Notes under the pieces: model-generated
What the model saw: only the letters and a program-made list of their open reading frames with translations
Database searches by the model: none
Told to the model about the DNA's origin: nothing
DNA from: Aureimonas altamirensis
GTDB taxonomy: Bacteria > Pseudomonadota > Alphaproteobacteria > Rhizobiales > Rhizobiaceae
Direction of reading: 5' to 3'
Length of the DNA stretch: 64,000 bases
Assembly: GCF_001463885.1 (NCBI RefSeq)
Contig: NZ_BBWQ01000026.1
Span: 1 to 64,000 of the forward strand
In this document: one piece after another, positions 10,418 through 19,269 of the stretch
Numbering within the stretch: position 1 is the stretch's first letter
Layout of the letters: every line of letters starts with the position of its first letter
Translations under genes and position numbers: made by a program

Positions 10418-11713
10418 TCAGCTATCCGAACCCACAAGAAACGCGGGCAGATGGTTCTCATCGGATGCGTCGTCATCTTCCGCCTTCTTGCGGCGGGCGC
10501 GGGGGGCCGGCTTGCGCTTGGGCGCTTCCGAACCGGCGTCATCGCCCTCAACCTTGGCGGCGGCGCGGGTACGCCGGCGCGGAGCGGGCTTCGCATCGGC
10601 ATCGACCGCGTCGACGGCATCGGCGCTTACGGTGGCGGGGGATTGCCCGGCGGCCGGAGCCGGAATTTCGGCATTCACCGGTGCATCGGCGCCGGCTGCC
10701 GCCTCGTCTTCATCGCGGCGCGGGCGACCGCGCCGGCGGCCCTGCTCGGCCTTCACCTCGACGGACGGCGTCGTCGACGCGTCGTCGGCGAATGCAGGCG
10801 AATCGATTTCCGGCTGCGGTGCGCCCACGGCGCCGACATCCTGGCCATCGCTGCCGACCTGCCCGTCGCCACGCTCGCGGTTGAAGCGTTCGCGGCGCTC
10901 GGCAAAGCGGGTGCGACGATCGTCCCGGTCACGACGGAAACTGCCGTCATTGCGGTTGTTGTTGTCGTTGCGATTGCCGTTCTGGTGATTCTGGCCGTCT
11001 TCACCTTCGGCCACAGCCTCGGATGCGTAGCCTTCGCCATTGCCCTGCCGGTCGCGGAAATTATTGCGACGGTCGCGGTCGCGGTTACCGTCGTGGCGCT
11101 GGTTATCCGACCGGCCGCCATCCTGACGGTTCTGGCCGTCGTCACCTTCGGACCCGGCCTCGGACGCGTAGCCCTCGCCATTGCCCTGCCGGTCACGGAA
11201 ATTGTTGCGGCGGTCGCGGTTGCCGTCGTTGCGCTGATTGTCCGACCGGCCGCCATCCTGGCGGTTCTGGCCGTTGTGCTGGCGCTCGCCGCCATTGTGT
11301 TGACGATCGCCATTGTGCTGACGCTCGCCCCCATTGTGCTGACGATCGCCATTGTAGCCGTTGTGCTGGCCGTTGTTGTGCTGGCCGTTCGGGGCGCTGC
11401 CCTCGACCGGCAGATCGTCGCCCTCGTCCTCGTCGCCATCATAATCGCGCTCATTGGACTGGAGTTGGAAACTCCCCTGCGCGGCGGCGACGATGCGCCC
11501 GTAATGCTCGGCGTGCTGAAGATAGTTTTCCGCCATGACGCGGTCGCCGGAGGCCGTCGCATCGCGCGCCAGCGTCGTATATTTTTCGGCGATGTGCTGG
11601 GCCGTGCCGCGAATCTTCACGTCCGGTCCATTGGATTCGTAGCTGCGCGCCAGCGGATTCGGGCCCTTGCGCCCACGTCCACGCATACGCTTGTTCTGCT
11701 GTTGTGGCCTCAT
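10418..11713 (-). CDS. DUF4167 domain protein with Arg/Asn/Gly-rich repeats (putative RNA-associated)
   Basis: A 431-residue protein. The N-terminal DUF4167 domain (about 1-80) begins MRPQQQNKRMRGRGRKG and continues with AEKYTTLARDATASGDRVMAENY, characteristic of this alphaproteobacterial family. The middle (about 90-300) is low-complexity: short QHNG-D/E-RQHNG units, then two near-identical blocks of about 40 residues rich in N, R, D and G. The C-terminus alternates acidic and Lys/Arg-rich stretches, with RRRGRPRRDEDE and PRARRKK. The basic, disordered composition suggests nucleic-acid binding; this is inference. AGGAAAAG precedes the ATG. It is monocistronic with its own terminator and lies just downstream of prmC-prfA, a common neighbourhood in Hyphomicrobiales. 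Confidence 0.88.
   Translation of the reverse strand: MRPQQQNKRMRGRGRKGPNPLARSYESNGPDVKIRGTAQHIAEKYTTLARDATASGDRVMAENYLQHAEHYGRIVAAAQGSFQLQSNERDYDGDEDEGDDLPVEGSAPNGQHNNGQHNGYNGDRQHNGGERQHNGDRQHNGGERQHNGQNRQDGGRSDNQRNDGNRDRRNNFRDRQGNGEGYASEAGSEGDDGQNRQDGGRSDNQRHDGNRDRDRRNNFRDRQGNGEGYASEAVAEGEDGQNHQNGNRNDNNNRNDGSFRRDRDDRRTRFAERRERFNRERGDGQVGSDGQDVGAVGAPQPEIDSPAFADDASTTPSVEVKAEQGRRRGRPRRDEDEAAAGADAPVNAEIPAPAAGQSPATVSADAVDAVDADAKPAPRRRTRAAAKVEGDDAGSEAPKRKPAPRARRKKAEDDDASDENHLPAFLVGSDS
11003..11395. repeat. Repeats inside the DUF4167 gene
   Basis: Two diverged copies of about 130 bp lie side by side (roughly 11003-11134 and 11135-11274). Each encodes a block with DGGRSDNQR and FRDRQGNGEGYASEA. 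They are followed at about 11275-11395 by short tandem units of about 18 bp built on CATTGTGCTGACGATCGC. All are in frame with the gene. Confidence 0.8.
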
Positions 11714-12102
11714 GCTTTTCCTGTCTTTGGATCACACGGTCCGTTTCGGTCGGCGCATGAAAATCGCGCTGCCTGTTCGTCCGGTCTGGCCCCATCTTTT
11801 CGGGCGGCACAGGCCGCCACGCATGAAAATCAGCGTTTGAGCAGTTGCGGCAGAATCCGCTTCAGCGAATGCGCCGCCCATGCTCGCCATGTTTCGTGTT
11901 GGTCGTGTCCCGCGAGTGTTCACCGACACCTGGACGGATCGGAGCCTTTTCGGGGGGCTTTCGGCGCGACCGCCTCGTATGAAGCGCTGCGCCAGCCCTG
12001 CCGAATATCCGTCTCTGGATTTAGTCCTAGTGGCTCCGAAGCGCGCTCACAAGAGGTTTGTTGGTCCTCTTCCTATTTAATTGTGCATTGTGTTCGTAAT
12101 TG
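11714..12102. other. Intergenic region between DUF4167 gene and prmC
   Basis: 389 bases without a credible gene. It must hold the leftward promoter of the DUF4167 gene. The 11-base word GCATGAAAATC occurs twice, at 11754-11764 and 11820-11830, in the same orientation. A weak hairpin (AAGAGG / CCTCTT) lies near 12051-12071, after the prmC stop, without a clear T-run. Confidence 0.5.
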
Positions 12103-12978
12103 TCATCGGGCGGAACGCCGGAACAGAAGTGCACGCTCGTGCCCGCCGAGGTCCGCCTTGGACGTGACGAAAGCAAGCCCCGCATGCTCCATCAGGTTGC
12201 GCACGTCGTCGCCCTGGCCAGCGCCGATCTCCAGCAGCATGTCGCCGCCCGGCCGCAGAATGTTCGCCGCGCCATCAGCCAAGGCGCGGTAGGCATCGAG
12301 ACCATCCGCACCGCCGTCCAGCGCGCGGCGCGGGTCGTGACAGCGGACACCGACATCCAGCCCATCGATCTCGTGTGAAGGAATATAGGGTGGATTGGAA
12401 ACGATGGCGTCCAAAGGCTCGGTAATCGAGCCCATATAGTCGGATACAAGCGGGCGGATGCGGTCAGAGACGCCGGCCTGCCGCGCATTCTGCATAGCGG
12501 TGTCCAGGGCGCCCTGCGCGATGTCGACGGCGATGCACCTGGCAAGCGGAAACGCGGCCAGCAGCGACACCGCTATGGCGCCCGTGCCGGTTCCGATATC
12601 GGCAAACAGAAACGGCGTTTCCCGCCCGAAGCGGGCGGACAGCGCCTCGATGGCCAGATCCACCAGGGCCTCGGTGTCCGGCCTTGGTTCCAGCGTATCC
12701 GCCGACAGCGTGAACTCGTGGGCGTAGAACGGACGATAGCCGAGGATGCGGTAGACCGGCTCGCCCGAAATCCGCCGCAGAAGCCTTTCCCGGAACGGCT
12801 CCACCGGCTGCGCAGGGCGTTGCCCGGAGCGCAGGTGAAGATCCGTCGACGTCAGGCCCAGGCTGTCCATCATCAAAATGCGGGCATCCGCCGCAGCGCT
12901 GTCGATGCCGGCCGCAGCCAGCTCGGCCCGCGCCTCTGCCAGAAGCTCGCCGATGGTGGGCACCTCAGGCATCGACAC
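12103..12978 (-). CDS. prmC: Release factor glutamine N5-methyltransferase PrmC (HemK)
   Basis: A 291-residue SAM-dependent methyltransferase. The N-terminal helical domain (about 1-85) contains [14 protein letters not shown]. The Rossmann domain has [15 protein letters not shown] for SAM binding and the catalytic NPPY motif (about residue 195) that holds the substrate glutamine. It methylates the Gln of the GGQ motif of release factors in the cytosol. Its start overlaps the end of prfA by 14 bases, so the enzyme is co-translated with its substrate RF1, the conserved prfA-prmC pairing. Confidence 0.97.
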   Translation of the reverse strand: MSMPEVPTIGELLAEARAELAAAGIDSAAADARILMMDSLGLTSTDLHLRSGQRPAQPVEPFRERLLRRISGEPVYRILGYRPFYAHEFTLSADTLEPRPDTEALVDLAIEALSARFGRETPFLFADIGTGTGAIAVSLLAAFPLARCIAVDIAQGALDTAMQNARQAGVSDRIRPLVSDYMGSITEPLDAIVSNPPYIPSHEIDGLDVGVRCHDPRRALDGGADGLDAYRALADGAANILRPGGDMLLEIGAGQGDDVRNLMEHAGLAFVTSKADLGGHERALLFRRSAR

Positions 12979-14044
12979 CCATGGATGCCAGTTGCGCCGC
13001 CTGATGATCGGCGATCAACGCGTCGACCAGCTCGTCCATCTCACCTTCGATGACGCGGTCGAGCTTGTAGAGGGTCAGGTTGATGCGGTGGTCGGTCACG
13101 CGCCCCTGCGGGAAGTTGTAGGTGCGGATGCGCTCCGACCGGTCGCCCGAGCCCACCTGCGAGCGGCGCGCCTCGGACCGTTCGCTCTCGACCCGCTGCC
13201 GCTCCATGTCGAACAGGCGCGCGCGCAGAACCTGCATGGCCCGCGCGCGGTTCTGGTGCTGGGACTTTTCGGACGAGGTGACGATGATGCCGGTGGGCAG
13301 GTGGGTGATGCGCACGGCGGAATCCGTGGTGTTGACATGCTGGCCGCCGGCGCCGGATGCGCGCATCGTATCGATGCGGATATCTTCGGCGCGGATTTCG
13401 ATGTCCACATCCTCGGCGACGGGCAGCACGGCCACCGTTGCCGCCGACGTGTGAATGCGCCCGGACGATTCCGTTGCCGGCACGCGCTGCACCCGGTGCA
13501 CGCCCGATTCGAACTTCAGCCGCGAGAAAACCCCCTTGCCGCGCACCTCGGCGATCACCTCGCGATAGCCGCCGACTTCACCGTCCGAGGCGTCGAGGAT
13601 CTCCACCTTCCAGCCACGCAACTCGGCATAGCGCTGGTACATGCGGAACAGGTCTCCGGCAAAAAGGGCGGCCTCCGAGCCGCCGGTGCCGGCCCGGATT
13701 TCCAGGATGGCGCCCTTCTCGTCGGCCGCGTCCTTGGGCAGAAGCAGGATCAGGATGTCGTCCGACAGCGTCTCGATGCGGTCGGCCAGTTCGTCCATCT
13801 CCGCCGCGGCCAGATCGCGCATTTCGCGGTCGGCGCTCGGGTCGTCCAGAAGGCCCTTCAGGTCGGCGCGCTCGCGCGTGGCGGCATTATAGGCGCGGAT
13901 GGCCGCGACGACGTCTTCCAGCCCGGAATATTCCGCGGCCAGGCGCGCATAAACCTCATGCTCCGGTCCCTTGGCCATCTCGGCCTCCAGGTGCTCGGAC
14001 CGCTTGAGGATTTCGTTCATCGTATCGGCAGGCAAGATCGCCAT
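12965..14044 (-). CDS. prfA: Peptide chain release factor 1
   Basis: A 359-residue RF1 of normal length. The stop-codon-recognition tripeptide PAT is visible in [20 protein letters not shown]. The catalytic GGQ loop reads [19 protein letters not shown]. The N-terminal coiled region is followed by the conserved [15 protein letters not shown]. The PAT motif marks it as RF1 (UAG/UAA) rather than RF2. It is followed by overlapping prmC and preceded by ptsP 48 bases upstream on the same strand. Confidence 0.98.
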   Translation of the reverse strand: MAILPADTMNEILKRSEHLEAEMAKGPEHEVYARLAAEYSGLEDVVAAIRAYNAATRERADLKGLLDDPSADREMRDLAAAEMDELADRIETLSDDILILLLPKDAADEKGAILEIRAGTGGSEAALFAGDLFRMYQRYAELRGWKVEILDASDGEVGGYREVIAEVRGKGVFSRLKFESGVHRVQRVPATESSGRIHTSAATVAVLPVAEDVDIEIRAEDIRIDTMRASGAGGQHVNTTDSAVRITHLPTGIIVTSSEKSQHQNRARAMQVLRARLFDMERQRVESERSEARRSQVGSGDRSERIRTYNFPQGRVTDHRINLTLYKLDRVIEGEMDELVDALIADHQAAQLASMGVDA

Positions 14045-14092
14045 GGGATTCCTGAATTGATGCGTTTGGCTGTCGGCGCGCGCAGCGCCGGC

Positions 14093-16393
14093 CTAAAGCG
14101 GGATGGAGTTGCGGGCGGCGTAATCCCGCAGGAAATCTCGAAGCCGGCCCTGCCGGAACCTGTTTTCCAGGAAGGCGTCGAGCTCGCGCGACAGGTCCCC
14201 GGCATCGAGCTCCAGCAGCATCGCCTTGACCGGTCCGATCGAGGACGTGGTCATGGATATGGATTTGAAGCCCAGCGCAATCAATGCCATGGCCGACAAT
14301 GGCTGTCCCGCCATCTCGCCGCACAGCGTCACGGACACGTCGTTGCGCTCTCCCGCCCGCAGGATTTCGCGCAGCGCCTTCAGGAAGGGCGGAGACAGGT
14401 CGTCGAAGCGCCCGGCAATCTGCGCATTGCCGCGATCCACGGCACAGAAGAACTGGAACAGGTCGTTGGAGCCGATGGATACGAAGTCCACCAGCGCCAT
14501 CAGTTCGTCGAGCTGGTACAGCATCGACGGCACCTCGATCATCGCGCCCAGCTTCAGGCGGCGCGGCATGACATGGCCAAAGCGCGTCTGCTGCTTGAAC
14601 TCGCGGGAGATCAGGTCGCGCGCCTGCTTCAACTCCTCCATGTCCGTCACCATGGGGAACATGACGCGCAACTCGCGCCCGCCTGCCGCGCGCAGCAGGG
14701 CGCGAAGCTGGGTGCGCATCAGGCCGGGCTTGTCGAGCGCCAGCCGCAAGGCGCGGTAGCCGAGTGCGGGGTTTTCCTCGGCCGACTGGTGCAGATAGGA
14801 CAAAACCTTGTCGCCACCGACATCGAGTGTGCGGAACGTCACGGGCTTGTCGCCGGCCGCATCCAGCACGGAGGCGTAGAGCCGCTCCTGTTCGCTGGTC
14901 TTTGGCATTGCCGAAGCAACCATGAATTGCAGCTCCGTCCGGAAAAGACCGACGCCGTCGGCGCCGGAATCGGCCAGTTGCGGCAGGTCCACCAGAAGGC
15001 CGGCATTGACCAGCAGCCGGATGCGGCGTCCGTCCTTCGTCTCCGACGGCTGGTCGCGTAGCTGCCGGTAACGCTCCTGGCGCAGGGCCCGGAAGGCCAC
15101 GCGCTCGGCGTAGACGTCTTCGATGTCGGAGGGCGGGCGCAGATGGACCACGCCCTTTTCCCCGTCCACGATGATGGCGTCGCCCTTTTCGGCCATCGAG
15201 ACCGCGCCCTTGGCCTGTCCCACCACCGGGATGCCCAGCGCCTTGGCCACGATGACGACGTGGCTTGTTGCCGCGCCCTCTTCCAGCACCAGGCCGCGCA
15301 CCTGCTCGCGGCGGTAATCCAGAAGCTCGGCCGCGCCCATGTTGCGGCAGACGATGATGGCGTCGCCCCCGCCATCCTCGCCGAACAGGTCGGCGGCCTG
15401 CCCCATCAACTGGCGCAGCAGGCGGTTGGCCAGATCGTCGAAATCGTGCAGTCGCTCGCGCAGATAGGGGTCGGCCATGTGCATCATGCGCGCCCGCATG
15501 TCCGACTGCACTTTCTCGACCGAGGCTTCCGCCGTCAGGCCGTTGCGCACCGCCTCTTCCAGCTTGCGCACCCAGCCCCTGTCATTGGCGAACATTCGAT
15601 AGGCTTCGAGCACCGCGCGATGCTCGCCCTCCGCCGCGATGTCGCGGCGGGACAGCATGTCCTCGATGGAGATGCGCAGTGAAGACAAGGCACCGTCCAG
15701 GCGCGCCACTTCCCCCTCGACATCCTCGTTGAACAGGTTGGTCACCACGACGCGCGGCTCGTGCAGCACCACGCTGCCGAGGCCGATGCCATCGGCCAGC
15801 GCCGCACCCTCGATCATCACCGGACGCGACAGATCCAGCACCACGCCCGGCCGCGACAACCCCTCTAGGCTGCCGGCGGCCACCATCTCGGCCACCACCA
15901 TGCCGACGGTTTCGAGCGCTTCGGTCTCCTCGTCGCGGTAGACGCGCTTGGCCTTGTTCTGCACCACCAGCACGCCCAGGATGCGGCCCGCCCTCAGGAT
16001 CGGCACCCCCAGGAAAGAGTTATAGATCTCTTCTCCCGTTTCCGGCAGATAGGTGAAGGCCGGATGCTTCTGGGCATCATTGAGGTTGAGCGCACGGGCC
16101 GTCGCGGCGATGGTGCCGACCAGGCCCTCGCCGAGGCGCAATTGCGCAAGGTGGACCGAGCCGGGGTTCAACCCTTCCGTCGCATAGAGTTCGAGTACGC
16201 CGTCGGCGCGCAGGATATAGAGGGAGCACACCTCCGCCACCATGTTGGCGGCGATCTGCCGGACGATTTCGTCCAGCCGCGCCTGGGGCTCCAGCGGCTC
16301 GGCCATCAGTTCGCGCATGCGGCGCAACAACACCCGCGGCCCGGGGGAATCGCTTCGCGTCAAGGGCGTCATCCGTCCGTCACGTTGGGACAT
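14093..16393 (-). CDS. ptsP: Phosphoenolpyruvate-protein phosphotransferase of the nitrogen PTS (EI-Ntr)
   Basis: A 766-residue protein with an N-terminal GAF domain (about 20-165), then the enzyme I N-domain and the PEP-utilising swivel domain. The phosphorylatable His lies in GAATSHVVIVAKALG. The C-terminal PEP-binding TIM barrel carries FRTLDVGGDK and LCGEMAGQP. EI-Ntr takes phosphate from PEP and passes it to NPr and EIIA-Ntr, tuning nitrogen, potassium and carbon regulation. The GAF domain senses glutamine/2-oxoglutarate state in homologues. It lies between lysC and prfA on the same strand, the usual order in Hyphomicrobiales. Confidence 0.97.
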   Translation of the reverse strand: MSQRDGRMTPLTRSDSPGPRVLLRRMRELMAEPLEPQARLDEIVRQIAANMVAEVCSLYILRADGVLELYATEGLNPGSVHLAQLRLGEGLVGTIAATARALNLNDAQKHPAFTYLPETGEEIYNSFLGVPILRAGRILGVLVVQNKAKRVYRDEETEALETVGMVVAEMVAAGSLEGLSRPGVVLDLSRPVMIEGAALADGIGLGSVVLHEPRVVVTNLFNEDVEGEVARLDGALSSLRISIEDMLSRRDIAAEGEHRAVLEAYRMFANDRGWVRKLEEAVRNGLTAEASVEKVQSDMRARMMHMADPYLRERLHDFDDLANRLLRQLMGQAADLFGEDGGGDAIIVCRNMGAAELLDYRREQVRGLVLEEGAATSHVVIVAKALGIPVVGQAKGAVSMAEKGDAIIVDGEKGVVHLRPPSDIEDVYAERVAFRALRQERYRQLRDQPSETKDGRRIRLLVNAGLLVDLPQLADSGADGVGLFRTELQFMVASAMPKTSEQERLYASVLDAAGDKPVTFRTLDVGGDKVLSYLHQSAEENPALGYRALRLALDKPGLMRTQLRALLRAAGGRELRVMFPMVTDMEELKQARDLISREFKQQTRFGHVMPRRLKLGAMIEVPSMLYQLDELMALVDFVSIGSNDLFQFFCAVDRGNAQIAGRFDDLSPPFLKALREILRAGERNDVSVTLCGEMAGQPLSAMALIALGFKSISMTTSSIGPVKAMLLELDAGDLSRELDAFLENRFRQGRLRDFLRDYAARNSIPL

Positions 16394-16440
16394 CGCCCGC
16401 GGGGCGATGTCGATTCGGGCGTTCGAGATGGCGCCCGTGC

Positions 16441-17700
16441 TCAGGGACGAGCTTTGTCGAGACCGTACACCGAATGCAAGGTCCGAACCGCCAGTTCGGA
16501 AAACTCGCCGTCGATCAGAATGGAGATCTTGATCTCCGATGTGGTGATGGCGCGGATGTTGATGCCCCGGTTCGCCAGTGCCTTGAAGGCCGTCGCCGCA
16601 ACACCCGTATGGCTGCGCATGCCGATGCCGATGACGGACACCTTCGTCAGGCCGCCTTCCGACTGGATGACGTCGAAGCGCATGTCCGACTTGGCGTTTT
16701 CGATGATGGTTGTCGCCTTGTCGAGGTCGCTGGCGGGCACCGTGAACGTCATGTCGGTGCGCGTGCCGTCCTCGGAGATATTCTGCACGATCATGTCGAC
16801 GTTCACGCCGGCATCGGCCAGCGGGCCGAAGATGGCGGCGGCGATGCCGGGCCTGTCCTCGACGCGGCGAAGCGATATCTGCGCCTCGTCCTTGGCGTAG
16901 GCGATGCCGGTAACGACCTGCTGTTCCACGATTTCATCCTCGTCGCAAATGAGGGTACCCGGCGGGTTTTCGAAATCGCCCATGCCGGGCGCATCCGGAT
17001 CCTCGAAAGAAGAACGCACGAATGTGCGCACCTTGTGAACCATCGCCAGCTCGACCGAGCGCACCTGCAGCACCTTGGCGCCCAGCGACGCCATTTCCAG
17101 CATCTCCTCGAAGGAGATGCGGTCCATGCGGCGGGCCTTCGGCTCTATGCGCGGATCCGTCGTGTAGACGCCGTCGACATCGGTATAGATGTCGCAGCGG
17201 TCGGCCTTCAGCGCGGCCGCGACGGCGACGGCGCTGGTGTCCGATCCGCCGCGTCCGAGCGTGGCGATCCGCCTGTCGGGCGCGATGCCCTGGAAGCCGG
17301 CGATCACCGCCACCTGCCCCTCGGCGAAACGGCGTATGATATCGGACCCGTCGATATCCTCGATGCGGGCCGCACCATGGGCAGTGTCGGTTGCAATGGG
17401 GATCTGCCATCCCATCCAGGAGCGGGCATTGACGCCCATCGACTGCAGCACGATAGCCAGGAGGCCGGCCGTGACCTGCTCTCCGGATGCGACGACGGTA
17501 TCGTACTCGCGTGCGTCGTGGATCGGCGATGCCTCGCGGCACCAGCTCACAAGCTCGTTGGTCTTGCCCGACATGGCGGAAACGACCACCGCCACCTCGT
17601 GACCGGCATCGACCTCGCGTTTGACGTGACGGGCCACGTTGCGGATACGGTCGACATCGGCCACCGAGGTGCCGCCGAATTTGAGGACGAGACGCGCCAT
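16441..17700 (-). CDS. lysC: Aspartate kinase
   Basis: A 419-residue aspartokinase. The N-terminal kinase domain starts MARLVLKFGGTSVADV. It has the nucleotide-binding GRGGSDTSAVAVAAAL and the aspartate-site segment VDGVYTTDPR. The C-terminal part (about 255-419) has tandem ACT domains for feedback control by lysine/threonine, with GIAAAIFGPLADAGVNVDMI and TGVAATAFKALANRGINI. It makes aspartyl phosphate for Lys, Thr, Met and diaminopimelate synthesis. The frame stays open to 17832, but family alignment and length favour ATG 17700. Upstream lies divergent ubiG. Confidence 0.97.
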   Translation of the reverse strand: MARLVLKFGGTSVADVDRIRNVARHVKREVDAGHEVAVVVSAMSGKTNELVSWCREASPIHDAREYDTVVASGEQVTAGLLAIVLQSMGVNARSWMGWQIPIATDTAHGAARIEDIDGSDIIRRFAEGQVAVIAGFQGIAPDRRIATLGRGGSDTSAVAVAAALKADRCDIYTDVDGVYTTDPRIEPKARRMDRISFEEMLEMASLGAKVLQVRSVELAMVHKVRTFVRSSFEDPDAPGMGDFENPPGTLICDEDEIVEQQVVTGIAYAKDEAQISLRRVEDRPGIAAAIFGPLADAGVNVDMIVQNISEDGTRTDMTFTVPASDLDKATTIIENAKSDMRFDVIQSEGGLTKVSVIGIGMRSHTGVAATAFKALANRGINIRAITTSEIKISILIDGEFSELAVRTLHSVYGLDKARP

Positions 17701-17903
17701 GGGACAAAGAGCTTGATGTTGTCCGGCAGCGTGACACCGCCGAAAAGTTGAAATGACACGCGACACCAGGCCGCACCTGCAGCCCGGATCGCGAAAGCGC
17801 CGCTCAGTAACCGAAATTACGGCTTGCTGCAAGAAGCCTCCGGTTGACTTGCCGGACGGGGCAGCCCATCCACCTAACCCTGACCAAGGCAGGCGGAGGC
17901 ATC

Positions 17904-18650
17904 ATGTCCGACAACAAGGCGACGACGATCGACGCGGCGGAGGTGGAGCGTTTCTCCCGGCTGGCCGCCGAATGGTGGAACCCGCATGGCAAGTTCCGGC
18001 CGCTGCACAAGTTCAACCCCGTCCGCCTCGAATGGATCCGCAACGAGATCGTGCGGCATTTCGGCCGCCATGCGCTGGCGCCGCTTCCGCTGTCCGGCCT
18101 GCGCGTCCTGGATATCGGCTGCGGCGGCGGCCTCGTCTGCGAGCCGCTGGCCCGGCTGGGCGCCGCCATCACCGGCGCCGATGCCAGCGCCACCAATATC
18201 GAGGTTGCCCGCCTGCATGCCGCCGAAGGCAACCTTGACATCGACTATCGCGCCACGACGGCCGAGGCGCTGGCGGAAGCGGGCGAAACCTACGACGTCG
18301 TCCTGGCGCTGGAGATCGTCGAGCACGTCTCCGACGTTCCGTTTTTCTTGGCCACCTGCGCCGGCATGGTGCGGCCCGGCGGGGTGATGGTGGTTGCCAC
18401 CATCAACCGCACGATGAAGGCGCTGGCGCTGGCCATCGTCGGCGCGGAGTATGTTCTGCGCTGGCTGCCGCGCGGCACCCACTCCTACGAGAAACTGGTG
18501 CGCCCCGAGGAAATCGAGCGCCCGCTGGAGGCCGCCGGCCTGACGCTGGCGGCACGGACGGGCGTCGCCTATAACCCGCTGGCCGGCAAATGGCGTGCGA
18601 CCTCCGACACGGACGTCAACTACATGTTGTCCGCCACCCGCCCGGCTTGA
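17904..18650 (+). CDS. ubiG: Ubiquinone biosynthesis O-methyltransferase UbiG
   Basis: A 248-residue class I SAM methyltransferase. The typical UbiG N-terminus is [20 protein letters not shown]. The SAM motif [18 protein letters not shown] and the downstream [11 protein letters not shown] complete the signature. It performs both O-methylation steps of ubiquinone synthesis. ATG 17904 is preceded by GGCGGAGG; the upstream in-frame extension to 17844 lacks family sequence. It is divergent from lysC. The family match is exact across the length. Confidence 0.96.
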   Translation: MSDNKATTIDAAEVERFSRLAAEWWNPHGKFRPLHKFNPVRLEWIRNEIVRHFGRHALAPLPLSGLRVLDIGCGGGLVCEPLARLGAAITGADASATNIEVARLHAAEGNLDIDYRATTAEALAEAGETYDVVLALEIVEHVSDVPFFLATCAGMVRPGGVMVVATINRTMKALALAIVGAEYVLRWLPRGTHSYEKLVRPEEIERPLEAAGLTLAARTGVAYNPLAGKWRATSDTDVNYMLSATRPA

Positions 18651-18742
18651 CGCCGCGCACTGGAAATTCGAAATGCAGTCTGATAGTTGAAGCTGAGATC
18701 GGCGATCATGTTAATGGCCGCCCGGACTGCGGGAACCGTCGA

Positions 18743-19216
18743 ATGACCTCGTCTGCATCGCGCAAAACCGTATACCAGCCCGAAGGCAGGGTTCTGGCGT
18801 TTCCCGCCTGCCCCACCTCGTCACGCATCATGCCGGCGCTGGAGACGCTCGACGATTCCCAGCGCATCCTGCTCGACCGCCTGCGCTGGCTTGCCCTGCG
18901 CAGTCGGCTTGCCCCGAAGCCGAATCTGGAAAAGGCGTGCTTTCTGCTTGCGGCGGGGCGCGAGGCTTCGTTGGAGCGCTATTCCGTATGCTTCTTCCGC
19001 GGGCTGGCCGACCACGCCCGCCGCGACATGGAAATCTACCGTCCTGGCGCCCGGGCGGTCAGCGACGACGAAACCTGGTTGCTGCGCCTGATGGCCGCAT
19101 GGCGGCGGAACGAGCCGCGCGCCGCATCAGCGCTCGTCGCATGGCGGGTGGAGCCTTCGCACCAGCGTTGGCTGCGGTTCCTGTCCGAAGGCCTGTCCAC
19201 GGCGCTGGATGCCTGA
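18743..19216 (+). CDS. Conserved hypothetical protein, Arg-rich helical
   Basis: A 157-residue protein with no recognised domain. After a short, probably disordered N-terminus it is mostly helical and rich in Arg, Ala and Leu, with segments ERYSVCFFRGLADHARRDME and RWLRFLSEGLSTALDA. No signal peptide or membrane segment is seen. Coding potential is supported by family-like composition and by its tight fit between ubiG and the helicase gene on the same strand. The ATG has only weak AACCG-type sequence upstream. A small alphaproteobacterial protein of unknown role is the best description. Confidence 0.65.
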   Translation: MTSSASRKTVYQPEGRVLAFPACPTSSRIMPALETLDDSQRILLDRLRWLALRSRLAPKPNLEKACFLLAAGREASLERYSVCFFRGLADHARRDMEIYRPGARAVSDDETWLLRLMAAWRRNEPRAASALVAWRVEPSHQRWLRFLSEGLSTALDA

Positions 19217-19269
19217 AACCTGTTGACGGTCGTCGCGCGCACCACGGGGTGATTGCGTTACGCCCGCCC

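Noticed and set aside
12878-15061. 727-codon plus-strand open frame
   Set aside because: Antisense to prfA and ptsP; composition typical of a shadow frame.
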